Source: Flavobacteriales bacterium TMED96
GTDB lineage: Bacteria > Bacteroidota > Bacteroidia > Flavobacteriales > Flavobacteriaceae
Direction: 5' to 3'
Assembly: GCA_002171475.2 (NCBI GenBank)
Contig: NHEX02000023.1
Location: 1-34,702 of the forward strand
DNA: 34,702 bases
In this document: in pieces, positions 1-10,829 of the stretch
Position numbering within the stretch: position 1 is the first letter of the stretch
Layout of the letters: every line of letters begins with the position of its first letter
Translations under genes and position numbers: made by a program
Notes under the pieces: model-generated
What the model was told of the DNA's origin: nothing
The model's input: the letters and a program-made list of their open reading frames with translations, nothing else
The model's database searches: none

Positions 1-28
1 AAAATATTTAAAAATTTTAAAAAAAACA

Positions 29-58
29 TTTGGAGTTTAGTAAGAATACTTATATTTG
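29..58 (+). promoter_or_regulatory. Bacteroidota-type promoter of the surface lipoprotein gene
   Basis: A TTG at 30-32 (inside TTTGG) and a perfect TATATTTG at 51-58 are separated by 18 bases. This matches the Bacteroidota -33/-7 consensus TTG and TAnnTTTG. Transcription would begin at about 65, leaving an A/T-rich leader of about 55 bases before the ATG at 119. The promoter also argues against a start at 56, which would lie within the -7 box. Confidence 0.75.
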
Positions 59-118
59 CACTCATATGTTAATCATAAAAATTTAAAAAAAGCATTATTA
101 ACTAATTATTTATCTAAA

Positions 119-2299
119 ATGAAAAAAGGTTTATTAAGTCTTTTGGCGGTTGCACTAACGGTTGTTGGCTGTCAAAACTATGATGATCAGTTCGACGAAC
201 TGTCTGATCAAATTACTGCACTTTCGGCGACTGTTCAAGGTTTATCGACTGTGTCAGATCAAATTACTGCGTTAACAGCTACTGTTAATGGTTTAGCTAC
301 CGCTGCATCCGTTTCTGGATTGCAAGGTGATATTACAACTATAAAAGCTGCGGTCGATGCACTTACATCTGATTTGGCTGATGTTGCCACTGCTGCTGAT
401 TTAGGTGTCATTTCTTCCACACTTGCTGATGTAAAGGCTGATGTAAAAGAATTATTAGCTGCAAATGCAGTTATTAACCAAAATATAACTATTAACAATG
501 TTGCTACTTTAGAATACGTTGAGTCACTTATAAGTACAGAAGCTGATGCTCCAAATGTTATTGTTAATGGAGAAATCAATGTTAGTGTTGATGAATCGGA
601 TTTTGCAACAGCTGCTCTTCTTGCAAGAGTTGATGCGGTTACAAATAAATTTGCTACATCTTTAAAAACAGTGACGATTTCTAACACTTACTCACCAACT
701 GGACATGTGTTGTCTTTTGACGCATTAGCTTTCGTTGATAATGACCTTGTTATTGATGGTGCAACTGATCTTGTTGATGGCGACGCATCTAATGATGTAT
801 TAAGGACTGTAACAGGTGATTTGACAGTATCAAATATTAAAGGTGATATTGATTTAAGTCTTCTTACATCTGCAGACGATATTTCATTACCAACTGGAGT
901 TGGTGTCACTGCACTAAAAATGGGATCTGTTACTGCAGCTTCTCTTTCATCTGCAGGTTCTGCAAAGGGAGAATTAAATCTTGTTAGTGCTACAATAGTT
1001 GACGGAGGAAAGTCAAAAGTATCAACAATAGTTGCAAATTATGCAACTGATATTGATATTACTTCTGCGGCAACATTGACTGTAAACGCTGCTAGAGCTG
1101 CCACAATTGATATTGAAGGTACAAGTTTAACTGGTGATTTAAGCATAACTGCTTCATCTACAACGATTGTTCACCTTGATAAAGTAACATCTGTTAATGG
1201 TACTATTACTACAGGTTCTTTAGCTCAGCTTCACTTACCAAAACTTAGCTCAACAGGTACTATGACATCTGGCGCTGCAGTGATGGATTTGAGTGCACTT
1301 GCTACTCAAAAAGCTACAGGAGGTGTTATTACATTAAATAAAATAACAAACTTTAATGCACCTAAATTGGATGTTTCTGATGTTGTTTCTGTTACTGCTG
1401 CAACTGATATAACTTTCAAAGATTATAGCGGTGGATTTAATTCTTTTGGCACAACCGTATTTTCAGTAGCTGCTAAAAATTTAACAATTTCTGCCCTTGC
1501 TGCTACTAATAGCGTCACATTTGCTAAGACTGCATCAGTTATGCCCGCTCTTGTTAACATTAACATAACAGGTGTTGCTGCAACTGCAGGACCATTTATA
1601 AATACTCAAACAAATGCTGTTTCTATAACATCAGCAATATTAACTGATCTTACCATTGGTGGTACAGTTGACAATGTATCTTTTCATGATGCTGCTAAGT
1701 TAGCTAATCTAACAACCTCCGGTTTCATTAGACATTTTGATGTAAGAGACGCTGCGGTGATTACTTCTGCTGATATAGGTCATGACCACATTGAAGGTTC
1801 TGATGCTGCTTTCTTCAGATTTTCTAACGCAGCTAAGTTAACATCAATTGCTCCTACAGCTTTAGATGAGGTTGGACACATGGTTCTTACTGATTTACCT
1901 AAAATGACGAGCTTGAACTTGGGCAGTATGGTTACATTACCAATACTCGGTACTTACACGCTTACTATAAGTAATACTGGTTTGTCAGGTTCATACGGTA
2001 TTGCATCTGAAGCTACTACAACTACACAAGCTTACACTGATAAGATTTATTCTGATGACTTAATGACTTTAAAGCCATTAATGACATTAGCTACTGCATC
2101 CTCAGCTGTTACTTATGTATTTGAGGGAGACGTTATTACGAGTGTTACTACAAGAACATTTGATGCGGACGGTGTTCCTTCTGCTAGTTCGTTAGACACT
2201 AATACTTTAGATTCGCGACTACAAGGACTAGGTAATACTGCTTCAGCAATTACAACACCAGTATCAAATCTTGACTTTGCTCATGTTGCTGCTGAATAA
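119..2299 (+). CDS. Surface lipoprotein with N-terminal coiled coil and repetitive beta-rich body
   Basis: The protein has 726 aa. It starts with a lipoprotein signal peptide: MKKG, a hydrophobic stretch, then a lipobox ending VVGC, with Cys at about residue 18 as the lipidated residue. Residues about 25-110 carry heptad-like repeats rich in L/I/V and A, including two near-identical 17-residue units beginning SDQITAL, so a coiled coil is likely. The remaining ~600 residues are rich in Ala, Thr, Ser, Val and Asp. They show irregular repeats of short beta-strand-like blocks, which suggests a beta-solenoid or L-domain-like fold. I see no catalytic motif and no type IX secretion C-terminal domain. 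The start at 119 is preferred over upstream in-frame starts because it begins a proper signal peptide and lies downstream of the promoter. The gene stands alone between its own promoter and terminator, so it is probably abundant on the cell surface. Its function is unknown; adhesin or structural coat protein are both possible. Confidence 0.8.
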   Translation: MKKGLLSLLAVALTVVGCQNYDDQFDELSDQITALSATVQGLSTVSDQITALTATVNGLATAASVSGLQGDITTIKAAVDALTSDLADVATAADLGVISSTLADVKADVKELLAANAVINQNITINNVATLEYVESLISTEADAPNVIVNGEINVSVDESDFATAALLARVDAVTNKFATSLKTVTISNTYSPTGHVLSFDALAFVDNDLVIDGATDLVDGDASNDVLRTVTGDLTVSNIKGDIDLSLLTSADDISLPTGVGVTALKMGSVTAASLSSAGSAKGELNLVSATIVDGGKSKVSTIVANYATDIDITSAATLTVNAARAATIDIEGTSLTGDLSITASSTTIVHLDKVTSVNGTITTGSLAQLHLPKLSSTGTMTSGAAVMDLSALATQKATGGVITLNKITNFNAPKLDVSDVVSVTAATDITFKDYSGGFNSFGTTVFSVAAKNLTISALAATNSVTFAKTASVMPALVNINITGVAATAGPFINTQTNAVSITSAILTDLTIGGTVDNVSFHDAAKLANLTTSGFIRHFDVRDAAVITSADIGHDHIEGSDAAFFRFSNAAKLTSIAPTALDEVGHMVLTDLPKMTSLNLGSMVTLPILGTYTLTISNTGLSGSYGIASEATTTTQAYTDKIYSDDLMTLKPLMTLATASSAVTYVFEGDVITSVTTRTFDADGVPSASSLDTNTLDSRLQGLGNTASAITTPVSNLDFAHVAAE
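203..304 (+). repeat. Two tandem 51-bp repeats encoding 17-aa coiled-coil units
   Basis: Units 203-253 and 254-304 both begin with tcNgatcaaattactgc and encode SDQITAL followed by (S/T)ATV(Q/N)GL. The period is exactly 51 bases, so a gain or loss of units would keep the reading frame. The lipoprotein coiled coil appears to have grown by duplication. Confidence 0.8.
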
Positions 2300-2320
2300 T
2301 TTAGATAACTAATTGTATAA

Positions 2321-2349
2321 AAAACCCTCGCAAGTGCGAGGGTTTTTTT
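2321..2349 (+). terminator. Rho-independent terminator after the lipoprotein gene
   Basis: A perfect 7-bp inverted repeat (CCCTCGC at 2325-2331, GCGAGGG at 2336-2342) with loop AAGT is followed by seven T and preceded by A residues that can extend the stem. It lies about 20 bases after the lipoprotein stop and separates that gene from the polysaccharide genes. The A-rich left arm gives it some capacity to act on the other strand too. Confidence 0.93.
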
Positions 2350-2390
2350 ATATTTTTAACTCAAGTATTTTTAATATAAGATTAGTGAGT

Positions 2391-4727
2391 ATGACAAGCC
2401 TGAAAAGTACTGATATACCAAAATATGTTCTAGTAATTTTATATCTGTTGACAGGATCTTTACCAAATTTTGGAGCCATCGACATATTAGCACCCCAATG
2501 GATATATTTTGGTAGCATAAATATTTTGTCATGTTCGTATATTTTATTTTTTTCTTCTTCTATAAACAATACTTCATTATCAAAATTATTTACTACTTCT
2601 TATATTTATTTCTACCTATTTTACCTTGTATGGAACATATTTTCATATTTCTATGCCGTCAACCCTGTAGAGACCTTAATAAATCTTCCTAGGTTGACTA
2701 ATACTTTTTTTGCAATTTTCTTTTGTTACTTATTTATATCCAATATTTCAAATGGAGTTTATTTTATATCTAATATATTTTTTTTATTTCTCCTTGCTGA
2801 AATGATATCTTATTACTATGATCTATCCGAAGTTTATCCAAAAGAGGGACTAAGAGTTATTGCTATCAAGGGTTTTGCCGGTAATAAAAATATCACGGCA
2901 GCCTCAATAGCTTTTAAAATTCCTTTTGCTATATTTCTTTATTTCAATTCAAAAAAAATTATATTTAAAGTCATAGTATTTATTACTCTGGTGGCAGGGA
3001 TACTTGCAATTTCACTCATAGAGGCTAGAGCAGCTATCCTTAGTACTATTATAGTTTTAATATTATTGATTTCATACTTTGTATATAAATTAATTTTTGA
3101 AAAATTAGATTTTAAGTTTTTTTCTACTAGCATTTTAAAGACGGTCTCACCCTATGTATTAGCCTTTTTGATAAATTTATTTGCAACGAATTTTGCCAAT
3201 GATAAATATAGAAAGGTCACTATAGCTGACACAATTGGTAAAATTTCCTTTACAGAGCAGTCTTCAAACGGAAGATTTAATTATTGGGGGGATGCATTCC
3301 GTTATATAAAGGAGAATCCCATATTTGCCTCAGGACTTGGCAATTGGAAAATAGAGTCAATAGACAAAGGTAAAGAGCACATTAGTGGATATACTGTACC
3401 TTACCATGCGCATAATGATTTTATTCACGTTTTTGCTGAGACTGGAATACTAGGCGGACTATCATACTTGGCTCTTTTTATATTAATATCATTTTATTTA
3501 TTTAAAATTGTCAAAAGAGGATATGATTTAGGTGAAGTTAAGATGAAAGATTTTATTTTAGTTTTGCCGTTAATTGTTTACGGAATCGATGCAACATTAA
3601 ATTTTCCAGTTGCTAGACCTTTAATGCAGTCTTCTTTAGCCATTTATTTAGGATTGGTATTGGCCATTTATCTAAATAAAGAATCTAACATAGATATTAA
3701 AAAGTGGAGAAATTTATCTAAGATTATTTTTTTAATTTCATTTCTATTACTGATTCCAGGTTTAATAATACACATTATATCTTATAAATCTTTAACTCAA
3801 CAGGGTAGATTATTATTTGAGTTTAACAATGCTAAATACACATATACTAGAGAAGAACTGGATAAAATATCACACGATTTTCCAAATTTAACTGAAACAG
3901 CCATGCCTATTAAAGCAATGAAAGCACGATATTATTATCTTTCTGGAAATAAAAAGGAAGCACACGAAATGGCATTGGCAGGGATTAAGGATAACCCAAA
4001 AATTCATTTTGGAAGTAATTTAAAGGCAACTTTCTTTCTCCAGGAAAATAATATTGATAGTTCATATTTTTATGCTAAGAAAGCTTTTGATGGACTACCT
4101 AACAACATGCCCCATTACGATATGTATATGAGAACACTAGCATTCAGAAGAGACGCTCAGGAGATAAATCAAGCGTTTGAAAGAGTAAGAAAAATGGCTG
4201 GAGACACAAAATCAATATGGACTATATATTTAAGAACGCTCGCACTCACAAGAAGTGTTGGAGACCCCTTTTCTATGGCTAAATCCCAAGAGGCTTTTAA
4301 TTTATATCCAAACGATGAAAATGTTTTTCAACTTTATAGAATTTTGACTTATGGACAAAATAGAATTAATGAAGCTGACGAATTTTCAAGTGAAGCAAAA
4401 AAATTATTTGACAAAGGTGAATTTCTCAAAGCTGGGGCATTGTACGAAAAAGCTTATGATAAAGATCCTTTAAGGTATTCCATAGCCTTGAACGCCGCAT
4501 TTAGTTTTTATAATTCCAAAGATTACAATAACGCTTTAAAATATTTTACTTTATCAACTCAATCAAAAAAGACTGAAGTATCTGAAAAGGCCCAAAGGTA
4601 CAAGGCATTAACTTTAATTTCCCTTAGAGATAATAAAAGGGCATGCGCAGAATTTATTAAATTATTGAATCTATATCCAAAGCGAATGTATCAACAAGAA
4701 TTTAATAAATATTGTAGACGTAATTAA
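2391..4727 (+). CDS. O-antigen ligase/polymerase (Wzy/WaaL family) membrane protein with C-terminal TPR domain
   Basis: The protein has 778 aa. Residues about 1-460 are strongly hydrophobic with roughly 10-12 membrane segments. They carry the Wzy_C/WaaL hallmark HAHNDF at residues 339-344, followed by E350 and G352 (HxHN-x-F...ExG), in the large external loop before the last membrane segments. This family polymerises or ligates lipid-linked glycan units at the outer face of the inner membrane. Residues about 490-778 are soluble and helical with tetratricopeptide-like repeats, an extension common in Bacteroidota ligase homologues and probably periplasmic. The ATG at 2391 is chosen because an upstream in-frame start at 2313 would lie in the terminator. 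No clear promoter is seen in the 40 bases before it. It is followed after 3 bases by ugd. Polymerase versus ligase cannot be decided from sequence alone. Confidence 0.85.
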   Translation: MTSLKSTDIPKYVLVILYLLTGSLPNFGAIDILAPQWIYFGSINILSCSYILFFSSSINNTSLSKLFTTSYIYFYLFYLVWNIFSYFYAVNPVETLINLPRLTNTFFAIFFCYLFISNISNGVYFISNIFFLFLLAEMISYYYDLSEVYPKEGLRVIAIKGFAGNKNITAASIAFKIPFAIFLYFNSKKIIFKVIVFITLVAGILAISLIEARAAILSTIIVLILLISYFVYKLIFEKLDFKFFSTSILKTVSPYVLAFLINLFATNFANDKYRKVTIADTIGKISFTEQSSNGRFNYWGDAFRYIKENPIFASGLGNWKIESIDKGKEHISGYTVPYHAHNDFIHVFAETGILGGLSYLALFILISFYLFKIVKRGYDLGEVKMKDFILVLPLIVYGIDATLNFPVARPLMQSSLAIYLGLVLAIYLNKESNIDIKKWRNLSKIIFLISFLLLIPGLIIHIISYKSLTQQGRLLFEFNNAKYTYTREELDKISHDFPNLTETAMPIKAMKARYYYLSGNKKEAHEMALAGIKDNPKIHFGSNLKATFFLQENNIDSSYFYAKKAFDGLPNNMPHYDMYMRTLAFRRDAQEINQAFERVRKMAGDTKSIWTIYLRTLALTRSVGDPFSMAKSQEAFNLYPNDENVFQLYRILTYGQNRINEADEFSSEAKKLFDKGEFLKAGALYEKAYDKDPLRYSIALNAAFSFYNSKDYNNALKYFTLSTQSKKTEVSEKAQRYKALTLISLRDNKRACAEFIKLLNLYPKRMYQQEFNKYCRRN

Positions 4728-4730
4728 ATT

Positions 4731-6129
4731 ATGAAAATTAGTCAAGTTTGTTGTATAGGAGCTGGATATGTTGGAGGCCCCACAATGGCTGTTATAGCCC
4801 ACGAATGCCCAGATATATTTGTTTATGTAGTGGATGATGATAAAGAAAAAATAAAAGCCTGGAACAGTCAAAATTTAAATGATTTACCAATTTATGAACC
4901 AGGATTAAAAAAAATTATAAAAAAAACAAGAAATAAAAATCTAATTTTTTCTACTGATACTGATAAGGCAATTCTTGATTCTCAAATTATATTTCTAGCC
5001 GTTAATACACCTACTAAACTAAAGGGACAAGGAAAGGGTTTCGCTGCCGATCTAACAAATATTGAGAACTGTGCCAAAAGAATAGCAAGGATTTCAAAAT
5101 CCAATAAAATTGTAGTCGAAAAATCGACTTTACCTGTTAGGACTGCAGAAAAAATAAAAGAAGTTTTAAAATCGAAAAATAAAAAAATAAAATTTGAAGT
5201 TCTATCAAATCCTGAGTTTCTTGCTGAGGGAACCGCTATTGAAGACCTGTACAAGTCAGATAGAGTTTTAATTGGTGGAGAAAATAGTCCATCTGGGAAA
5301 GAAGCAATAGAAAAGTTAGTAAATATTTATAAAAGATGGATACCGGAAAAAAAAATATTGAGAACAAATGTGTGGTCATCTGAGCTTTCAAAATTAGCTT
5401 CCAATGCTATGTTAGCTCAGCGTATATCTTCTATAAATAGTTTGTCTGCATTGTGTGAACAAACAGGTGCTTCTATTAGTGAATTGTCTAAAGCAGTTGG
5501 ACTGGATAAAAGGATTGGCTCTGAGTTTTTGAGTACTTCTGTAGGTTTTGGAGGAAGTTGTTTTCAAAAAGATATTCTAAATTTAGTTTATCTATGTAAA
5601 GTCTATGGGCTAAAAGAAGTTGCAGAGTTTTGGCATCAAGTTGTTAAAATTAATGACTATCAAAAAAAAAGATTTACAAAACAGATTTTAAAAACGTTTG
5701 GAAACTCTGTAGTGGGAATTGAAATATTAATTTTGGGATGGGCTTACAAAAAAAACACGAATGATAGTAGAGAGTCTGCCTCTATTTATGTCTCAACAGA
5801 TTTATTAGAAAAAGGAGCAATTCTTAGTATTTATGACCCAATGGTAAAAAAAGAAAGGATAAAATTGGATTTGAAGATGGTTCTTGAGAAAAGAAAAAAT
5901 GATAAACCCCAAGTAAAAAAAAATACTCAATAATGTTCACATAGTAAAAAAACTAAATGATAAGCAACTCAAATGTAAATGTATACTTATACTAACTGAA
6001 TGGGACGAGTTCAAAGAAATTAATTGGGATAAATTACTTATGAATGATAAAAAATACCCTATAGTTTTTGATGGTAGAAATATTATAAGAAAAAAGTACC
6101 TTAGAAAAATATATTCTATAGGTGAATAA
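4731..6129 (+). pseudogene. ugd: UDP-glucose 6-dehydrogenase, split by a frameshift in a poly-A run
   Basis: The gene encodes UDP-glucose to UDP-glucuronate oxidation by the NAD-dependent, animal-like UGDH branch. Visible parts are the Rossmann motif GAGYVGGP (residues 10-17), SNPEFLAEGTAIEDL, and the catalytic Cys277 in GFGGSCFQKD. The first frame stops at 5931-5933 after 400 aa. Immediately downstream, one frame over, the missing C-terminal NAD/UDP domain is readable to a stop at 6127-6129, including LTEWDEFKEINW and IVFDGRNI, which match the usual UGDH C-terminus. The crossover lies in the A9 run 5915-5923. Removing one A gives an uninterrupted 465-aa protein, the normal family length. So either the gene is disrupted, the run is slippery, or the base is a sequencing error. 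The fold boundary suggests the 400-aa product alone is inactive. Confidence 0.9.
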
Positions 6130-6145
6130 AAAGTAAAAAAAGTAC

Positions 6146-6173
6146 TTGTTTTTAATTTTTTTATATATCTTTG
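6146..6173 (+). promoter_or_regulatory. Internal Bacteroidota-type promoter ahead of the winged-helix regulator
   Basis: TTG at 6146-6148 and TATCTTTG at 6166-6173 are separated by 17 bases and match the TTG/TAnnTTTG consensus. The start of transcription would be near 6180, giving a very short leader before the GTG at 6196. It lies in the gap after ugd and could drive the regulator and the whole nonulosonate operon. Confidence 0.6.
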
Positions 6174-6195
6174 TTTCAGATAATAATAATTAATA

Positions 6196-7714
<1,519 letters not shown>

Positions 7715-7715
7715 A

Positions 7716-9782
7716 GTGAAAACAATTTTATTTACTGGAGGTTCAAGTCTTTTAGCCCAAAGTTGGATTAGGCAAGAAAAGCCTGAATTTAGTTATGTTT
7801 TAGGTTTGCATGAGAGGAAGCTACATCAAAATAAATTTAAAACGGTTGTCCTTAAATATGATTCTGTCGAAAAAATAAAAGACAAGATAAAAAAAACTAA
7901 TGCGGATGTCGTTGTCAATTGTATTGGTTTAACAAATGTAGAGGATTGCGAAAAAAGCCCTAAAAAAGCAAAAAAAGTAAATGTTGAAATTTCAAAAAAA
8001 ATTGCCTCTGCTTGCTTTATGGCAAAAGTGAAGTTAGTTCAAATCTCAACCGATCATCTTTTTGACGGAAAAAGTTCTTTCTACAGCGAATCAAGTTTCT
8101 GTAATCCCCTAAACAATTACGGTTTCACAAAGGCAGAATGTGAAAAAGTTGTATCTGAAACGAATCCAGAAGCGTTAATTATTCGAACTAATTTTTTTGG
8201 TGTAGGACCAAGTTATAAGCTATCTTTTTCAGATAAAATTCTTAAAAATTTAGAAGCAGGAAAAGTATGTGATTTATTCGATGACGTTTACTATACTCCT
8301 GTTTCAGTTTCCACATTGAGCAAAATTATAATTGCTCTTATAAAAAATAAAGCCAAAGGAATATATAATGTAAGTTCGAATGAAAGATTAACTAAATATC
8401 AATTTGGGATATTGATAGCAAAAACATACGGATATTCAACAAACTTAGTAAAACCGATTAGTATTGATCAAGTACCTAATTTATCGAAACGGCCCAAGGA
8501 CATGAGTCTTAGTAATCATAAATTAAGTAGTTATTTACAATCATATGTTCCTTCTATAAATGACCAAATTTCAGGCTTAAGATTAGAGGAATTTTCCAAC
8601 AAAAAACGTAACGTAATACCCTACGGCAGACAAGATATTTCAGATAAAGATATTAATGAAGTTATTAATGTTTTGAGATCAGATTTTGTCACACAAGGAC
8701 CAATAATTCAAAAGTTTGAAAAAAGAGTAGCAGACTACTGTAGAGTTAAATTTTCTTATGCTTGCAACAGTGCCACAAGCGCACTTCATATAGCCTGCTT
8801 ATCTCTGGGAGTAGGAAAAGGAGACCTGGTTTGGACAAGTCCAATTTCGTTTGTGGCTTCCTCTAATTGTGCGCTTTACTGTAATGCTGAGGTTGATTTT
8901 GTGGATATAGATGCAAAAACTTATAATATGTCTGCTATAGCCTTAGAAAAAAAACTGGTTATCGCAAAAAAAAGTAAAAAGTTGCCTAAAGTAGTTATAC
9001 CCGTTCATTTGTCTGGTCAAACTTGTGAAATGGACAAAATTCATGAGCTTTCAATAAAATACGGCTTTAAAATTATTGAAGACGCTTCACACTCAATTGG
9101 GGCCTCATATAAAGGTGAGCCTGTCGGAAATTGTAAATATAGTGACGTAACAGTATTTAGTTTTCATCCTGTAAAAATTATAACAACTTGTGAAGGGGGC
9201 ATGTGCTTAACAAATGACCCTAATATATCAAAGTTATTAGGGCGTTACCGAAGTCACGGTATTACTAGGCATGCTGCGGAAATGAGTAAGATTCCTGACG
9301 GAGCTTGGTATTATGAACAAATTAATTTAGGGTTAAATTATAGAATGAATGACGTACAGGCTTCTCTGGGACTTAGTCAAATGGATCGCTTGGATGAATT
9401 TATTGATAAGAGAAGATTAATAGCTAAGCGTTATGACGAATTATTAGAAAACACCATAGTTGAGATCCCTAAACAGCATAAAGATTCAAATTCATCTTTT
9501 CATTTATATATAATACGTTTGAAAAAAAATAAGTTTATAACACACAAACAGCTTTTTGATCAGTTTCGATCAGCTGGAGTTTTAGTGAATATACACTACA
9601 TTCCAATTTACCGCCAACCCTACTACAAATCATTAGGTTTTAGTAAAAAAGGATTTGATCAATCTGAGATGTACTATAAAGAAGCAATAAGTATTCCTAT
9701 TTTTCCAACTTTGACATCAGAAGAGCAGGACAAAGTAGTTTCAATAATTAAAGAACCTATGGGGTTTCAAAACTTATTTTAA
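7716..9782 (+). CDS. pseC: Fusion of RmlD-like sugar reductase and PseC-type aminotransferase
   Basis: The protein has 688 aa and a GTG start one base after pseB. Residues 1-~290 are an extended SDR of the RmlD (dTDP-4-dehydrorhamnose reductase) type: a glycine-rich loop near 7-13 with a modified pattern, STDHLFDG at 111-118, and the catalytic pair Y135/K139 in YGFTK. Residues ~298-688 are a complete DegT/DnrJ-family PLP aminotransferase closest in motifs to PseC. They show ACNSATSALHIA near 349, EDASHS with D456 contacting the PLP nitrogen, and FSFHPVK with K487 as the PLP lysine. PseC converts the PseB keto-sugar to UDP-4-amino-4,6-dideoxy-AltNAc using glutamate. The fused reductase is not part of the standard Pse route and may reduce a keto or deoxy intermediate. 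Both halves look intact, and no internal stop or restart is needed to explain the fusion. Confidence 0.88.
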   Translation: MKTILFTGGSSLLAQSWIRQEKPEFSYVLGLHERKLHQNKFKTVVLKYDSVEKIKDKIKKTNADVVVNCIGLTNVEDCEKSPKKAKKVNVEISKKIASACFMAKVKLVQISTDHLFDGKSSFYSESSFCNPLNNYGFTKAECEKVVSETNPEALIIRTNFFGVGPSYKLSFSDKILKNLEAGKVCDLFDDVYYTPVSVSTLSKIIIALIKNKAKGIYNVSSNERLTKYQFGILIAKTYGYSTNLVKPISIDQVPNLSKRPKDMSLSNHKLSSYLQSYVPSINDQISGLRLEEFSNKKRNVIPYGRQDISDKDINEVINVLRSDFVTQGPIIQKFEKRVADYCRVKFSYACNSATSALHIACLSLGVGKGDLVWTSPISFVASSNCALYCNAEVDFVDIDAKTYNMSAIALEKKLVIAKKSKKLPKVVIPVHLSGQTCEMDKIHELSIKYGFKIIEDASHSIGASYKGEPVGNCKYSDVTVFSFHPVKIITTCEGGMCLTNDPNISKLLGRYRSHGITRHAAEMSKIPDGAWYYEQINLGLNYRMNDVQASLGLSQMDRLDEFIDKRRLIAKRYDELLENTIVEIPKQHKDSNSSFHLYIIRLKKNKFITHKQLFDQFRSAGVLVNIHYIPIYRQPYYKSLGFSKKGFDQSEMYYKEAISIPIFPTLTSEEQDKVVSIIKEPMGFQNLF

Positions 9783-9797
9783 TAAAATATTGTTTAG

Positions 9798-10829
9798 ATG
9801 AAATTAGATCAAATTTTAAAGAACTTTTCAAATCATAAATTTAGTTTTATATCCAGAAAAAAATTTGATTGGGATGGGGTTTTTTCAATATGCAGCACCC
9901 CTGTAGTTTATTATAGTTCAAACTTTATCGATTTTCGAATGGAATATTTTGTTGGAAACAAAATTAAGTGTGATGATTTTTCTTTTGGAGTTCAATTAAA
10001 TGGAGAAATTATTTGTCTTTTACCTCTTTTATATTTTGAAAATAGAGACGAAAATGGTCTAAGCTTTTTAGATCGCTCGATTTATCCTCCTATTTTCTCA
10101 AAAAATATTTCAAAGAAAATTGAAAAGGAAATTTCAAATCTATTATTTGAAAAATTGAAAACACTTTTTAATCGATTAAAGTTAAGCAGTATGGAAATAT
10201 TTGATCATTTGTATCCATCTGATAATTTGAGTATTTGGCATAAAGTAGTTTTTAAACGTGCCAGTAATTGTTATGTTTTGCGAGAATCATTTGTTAAATT
10301 AAGCTTGGATTATTCTACTATCAGGTCGAATTACAGGAAAAGTTACAAATCACTAATTTCAAAGGGGAATGAACTTTTTGAGGCAATTAAGCTAGAAAAA
10401 AACCATAAATGTATTTGGGATGAATTTAAGGCTCTACATTTCAAATCAGCTGGAAGAAAAACTAGATCAGACAAAAGCTGGGAAATTCTATTTAACGGGC
10501 TAATATCAAAAAAGTATGATTTTTATTTTTGTGCGGACCATGATGGTGTTATGAAAGGAGGTTCTTTAATAATGAAATCTCCATTTGAGGCTTTTTACGC
10601 AATTGGCGCCTATGATAGGGATTTATTTCATTTACCCATTGGCCATTTTCTTCAAGATTTTATTATTAAAGATTTAATTAAAACGGATGTTCGTTGGTAT
10701 CGTCTGGGGAGGTACTTCAACAATTACGATTTTGATAAACCAACTGAAAAAGAAATGCAAATAGGTATATTTAAATCTGGTTTTTCTACTCATTTAATTC
10801 CCAACTATAGATTTACGAAATTTAAATAA
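9798..10829 (+). CDS. FemAB/GNAT-fold acyl- or aminoacyl-transferase-like protein
   Basis: The protein has 343 aa. The C-terminal half (about 170-340) resembles the GNAT-like FemAB/BioF2-type domain: NYRKSYKSLISKGNELFE, HFKSAGRKTRSDKSWEIL, a central strand GGSLIMKSPFEAFYAIGAYD, and GHFLQDFIIKDLIK. These proteins transfer acyl or aminoacyl groups to amines and are common in Bacteroidota polysaccharide loci. In this position it could acylate the 4-amino group or another amine of the nonulosonate, but substrate and donor are not shown. It overlaps the next gene by one base (TAATG), so the two are translationally coupled. Confidence 0.65.
   Translation: MKLDQILKNFSNHKFSFISRKKFDWDGVFSICSTPVVYYSSNFIDFRMEYFVGNKIKCDDFSFGVQLNGEIICLLPLLYFENRDENGLSFLDRSIYPPIFSKNISKKIEKEISNLLFEKLKTLFNRLKLSSMEIFDHLYPSDNLSIWHKVVFKRASNCYVLRESFVKLSLDYSTIRSNYRKSYKSLISKGNELFEAIKLEKNHKCIWDEFKALHFKSAGRKTRSDKSWEILFNGLISKKYDFYFCADHDGVMKGGSLIMKSPFEAFYAIGAYDRDLFHLPIGHFLQDFIIKDLIKTDVRWYRLGRYFNNYDFDKPTEKEMQIGIFKSGFSTHLIPNYRFTKFK

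Noticed and set aside
56-118. Upstream TTG start for the lipoprotein, giving 21 extra residues
   Set aside because: It lies in the -7 promoter box and would bury the signal peptide.
259-909. Two open frames on the - strand inside the lipoprotein gene (142 and 73 codons)
   Set aside because: They mirror the repetitive, Ala/Thr-rich coding of the + strand, have no promoter or domain signal, and the + strand gene has a lipobox, promoter and terminator.
2313-2390. Upstream start for the Wzy-like protein
   Set aside because: The extension would be translated from the terminator hairpin; the ATG at 2391 begins the conserved membrane domain.
5915-5923. Programmed ribosomal frameshift in ugd
   Set aside because: There is no evident downstream stimulatory hairpin, and UGDH is not known to use one; error, mutation or polymerase slippage are simpler.
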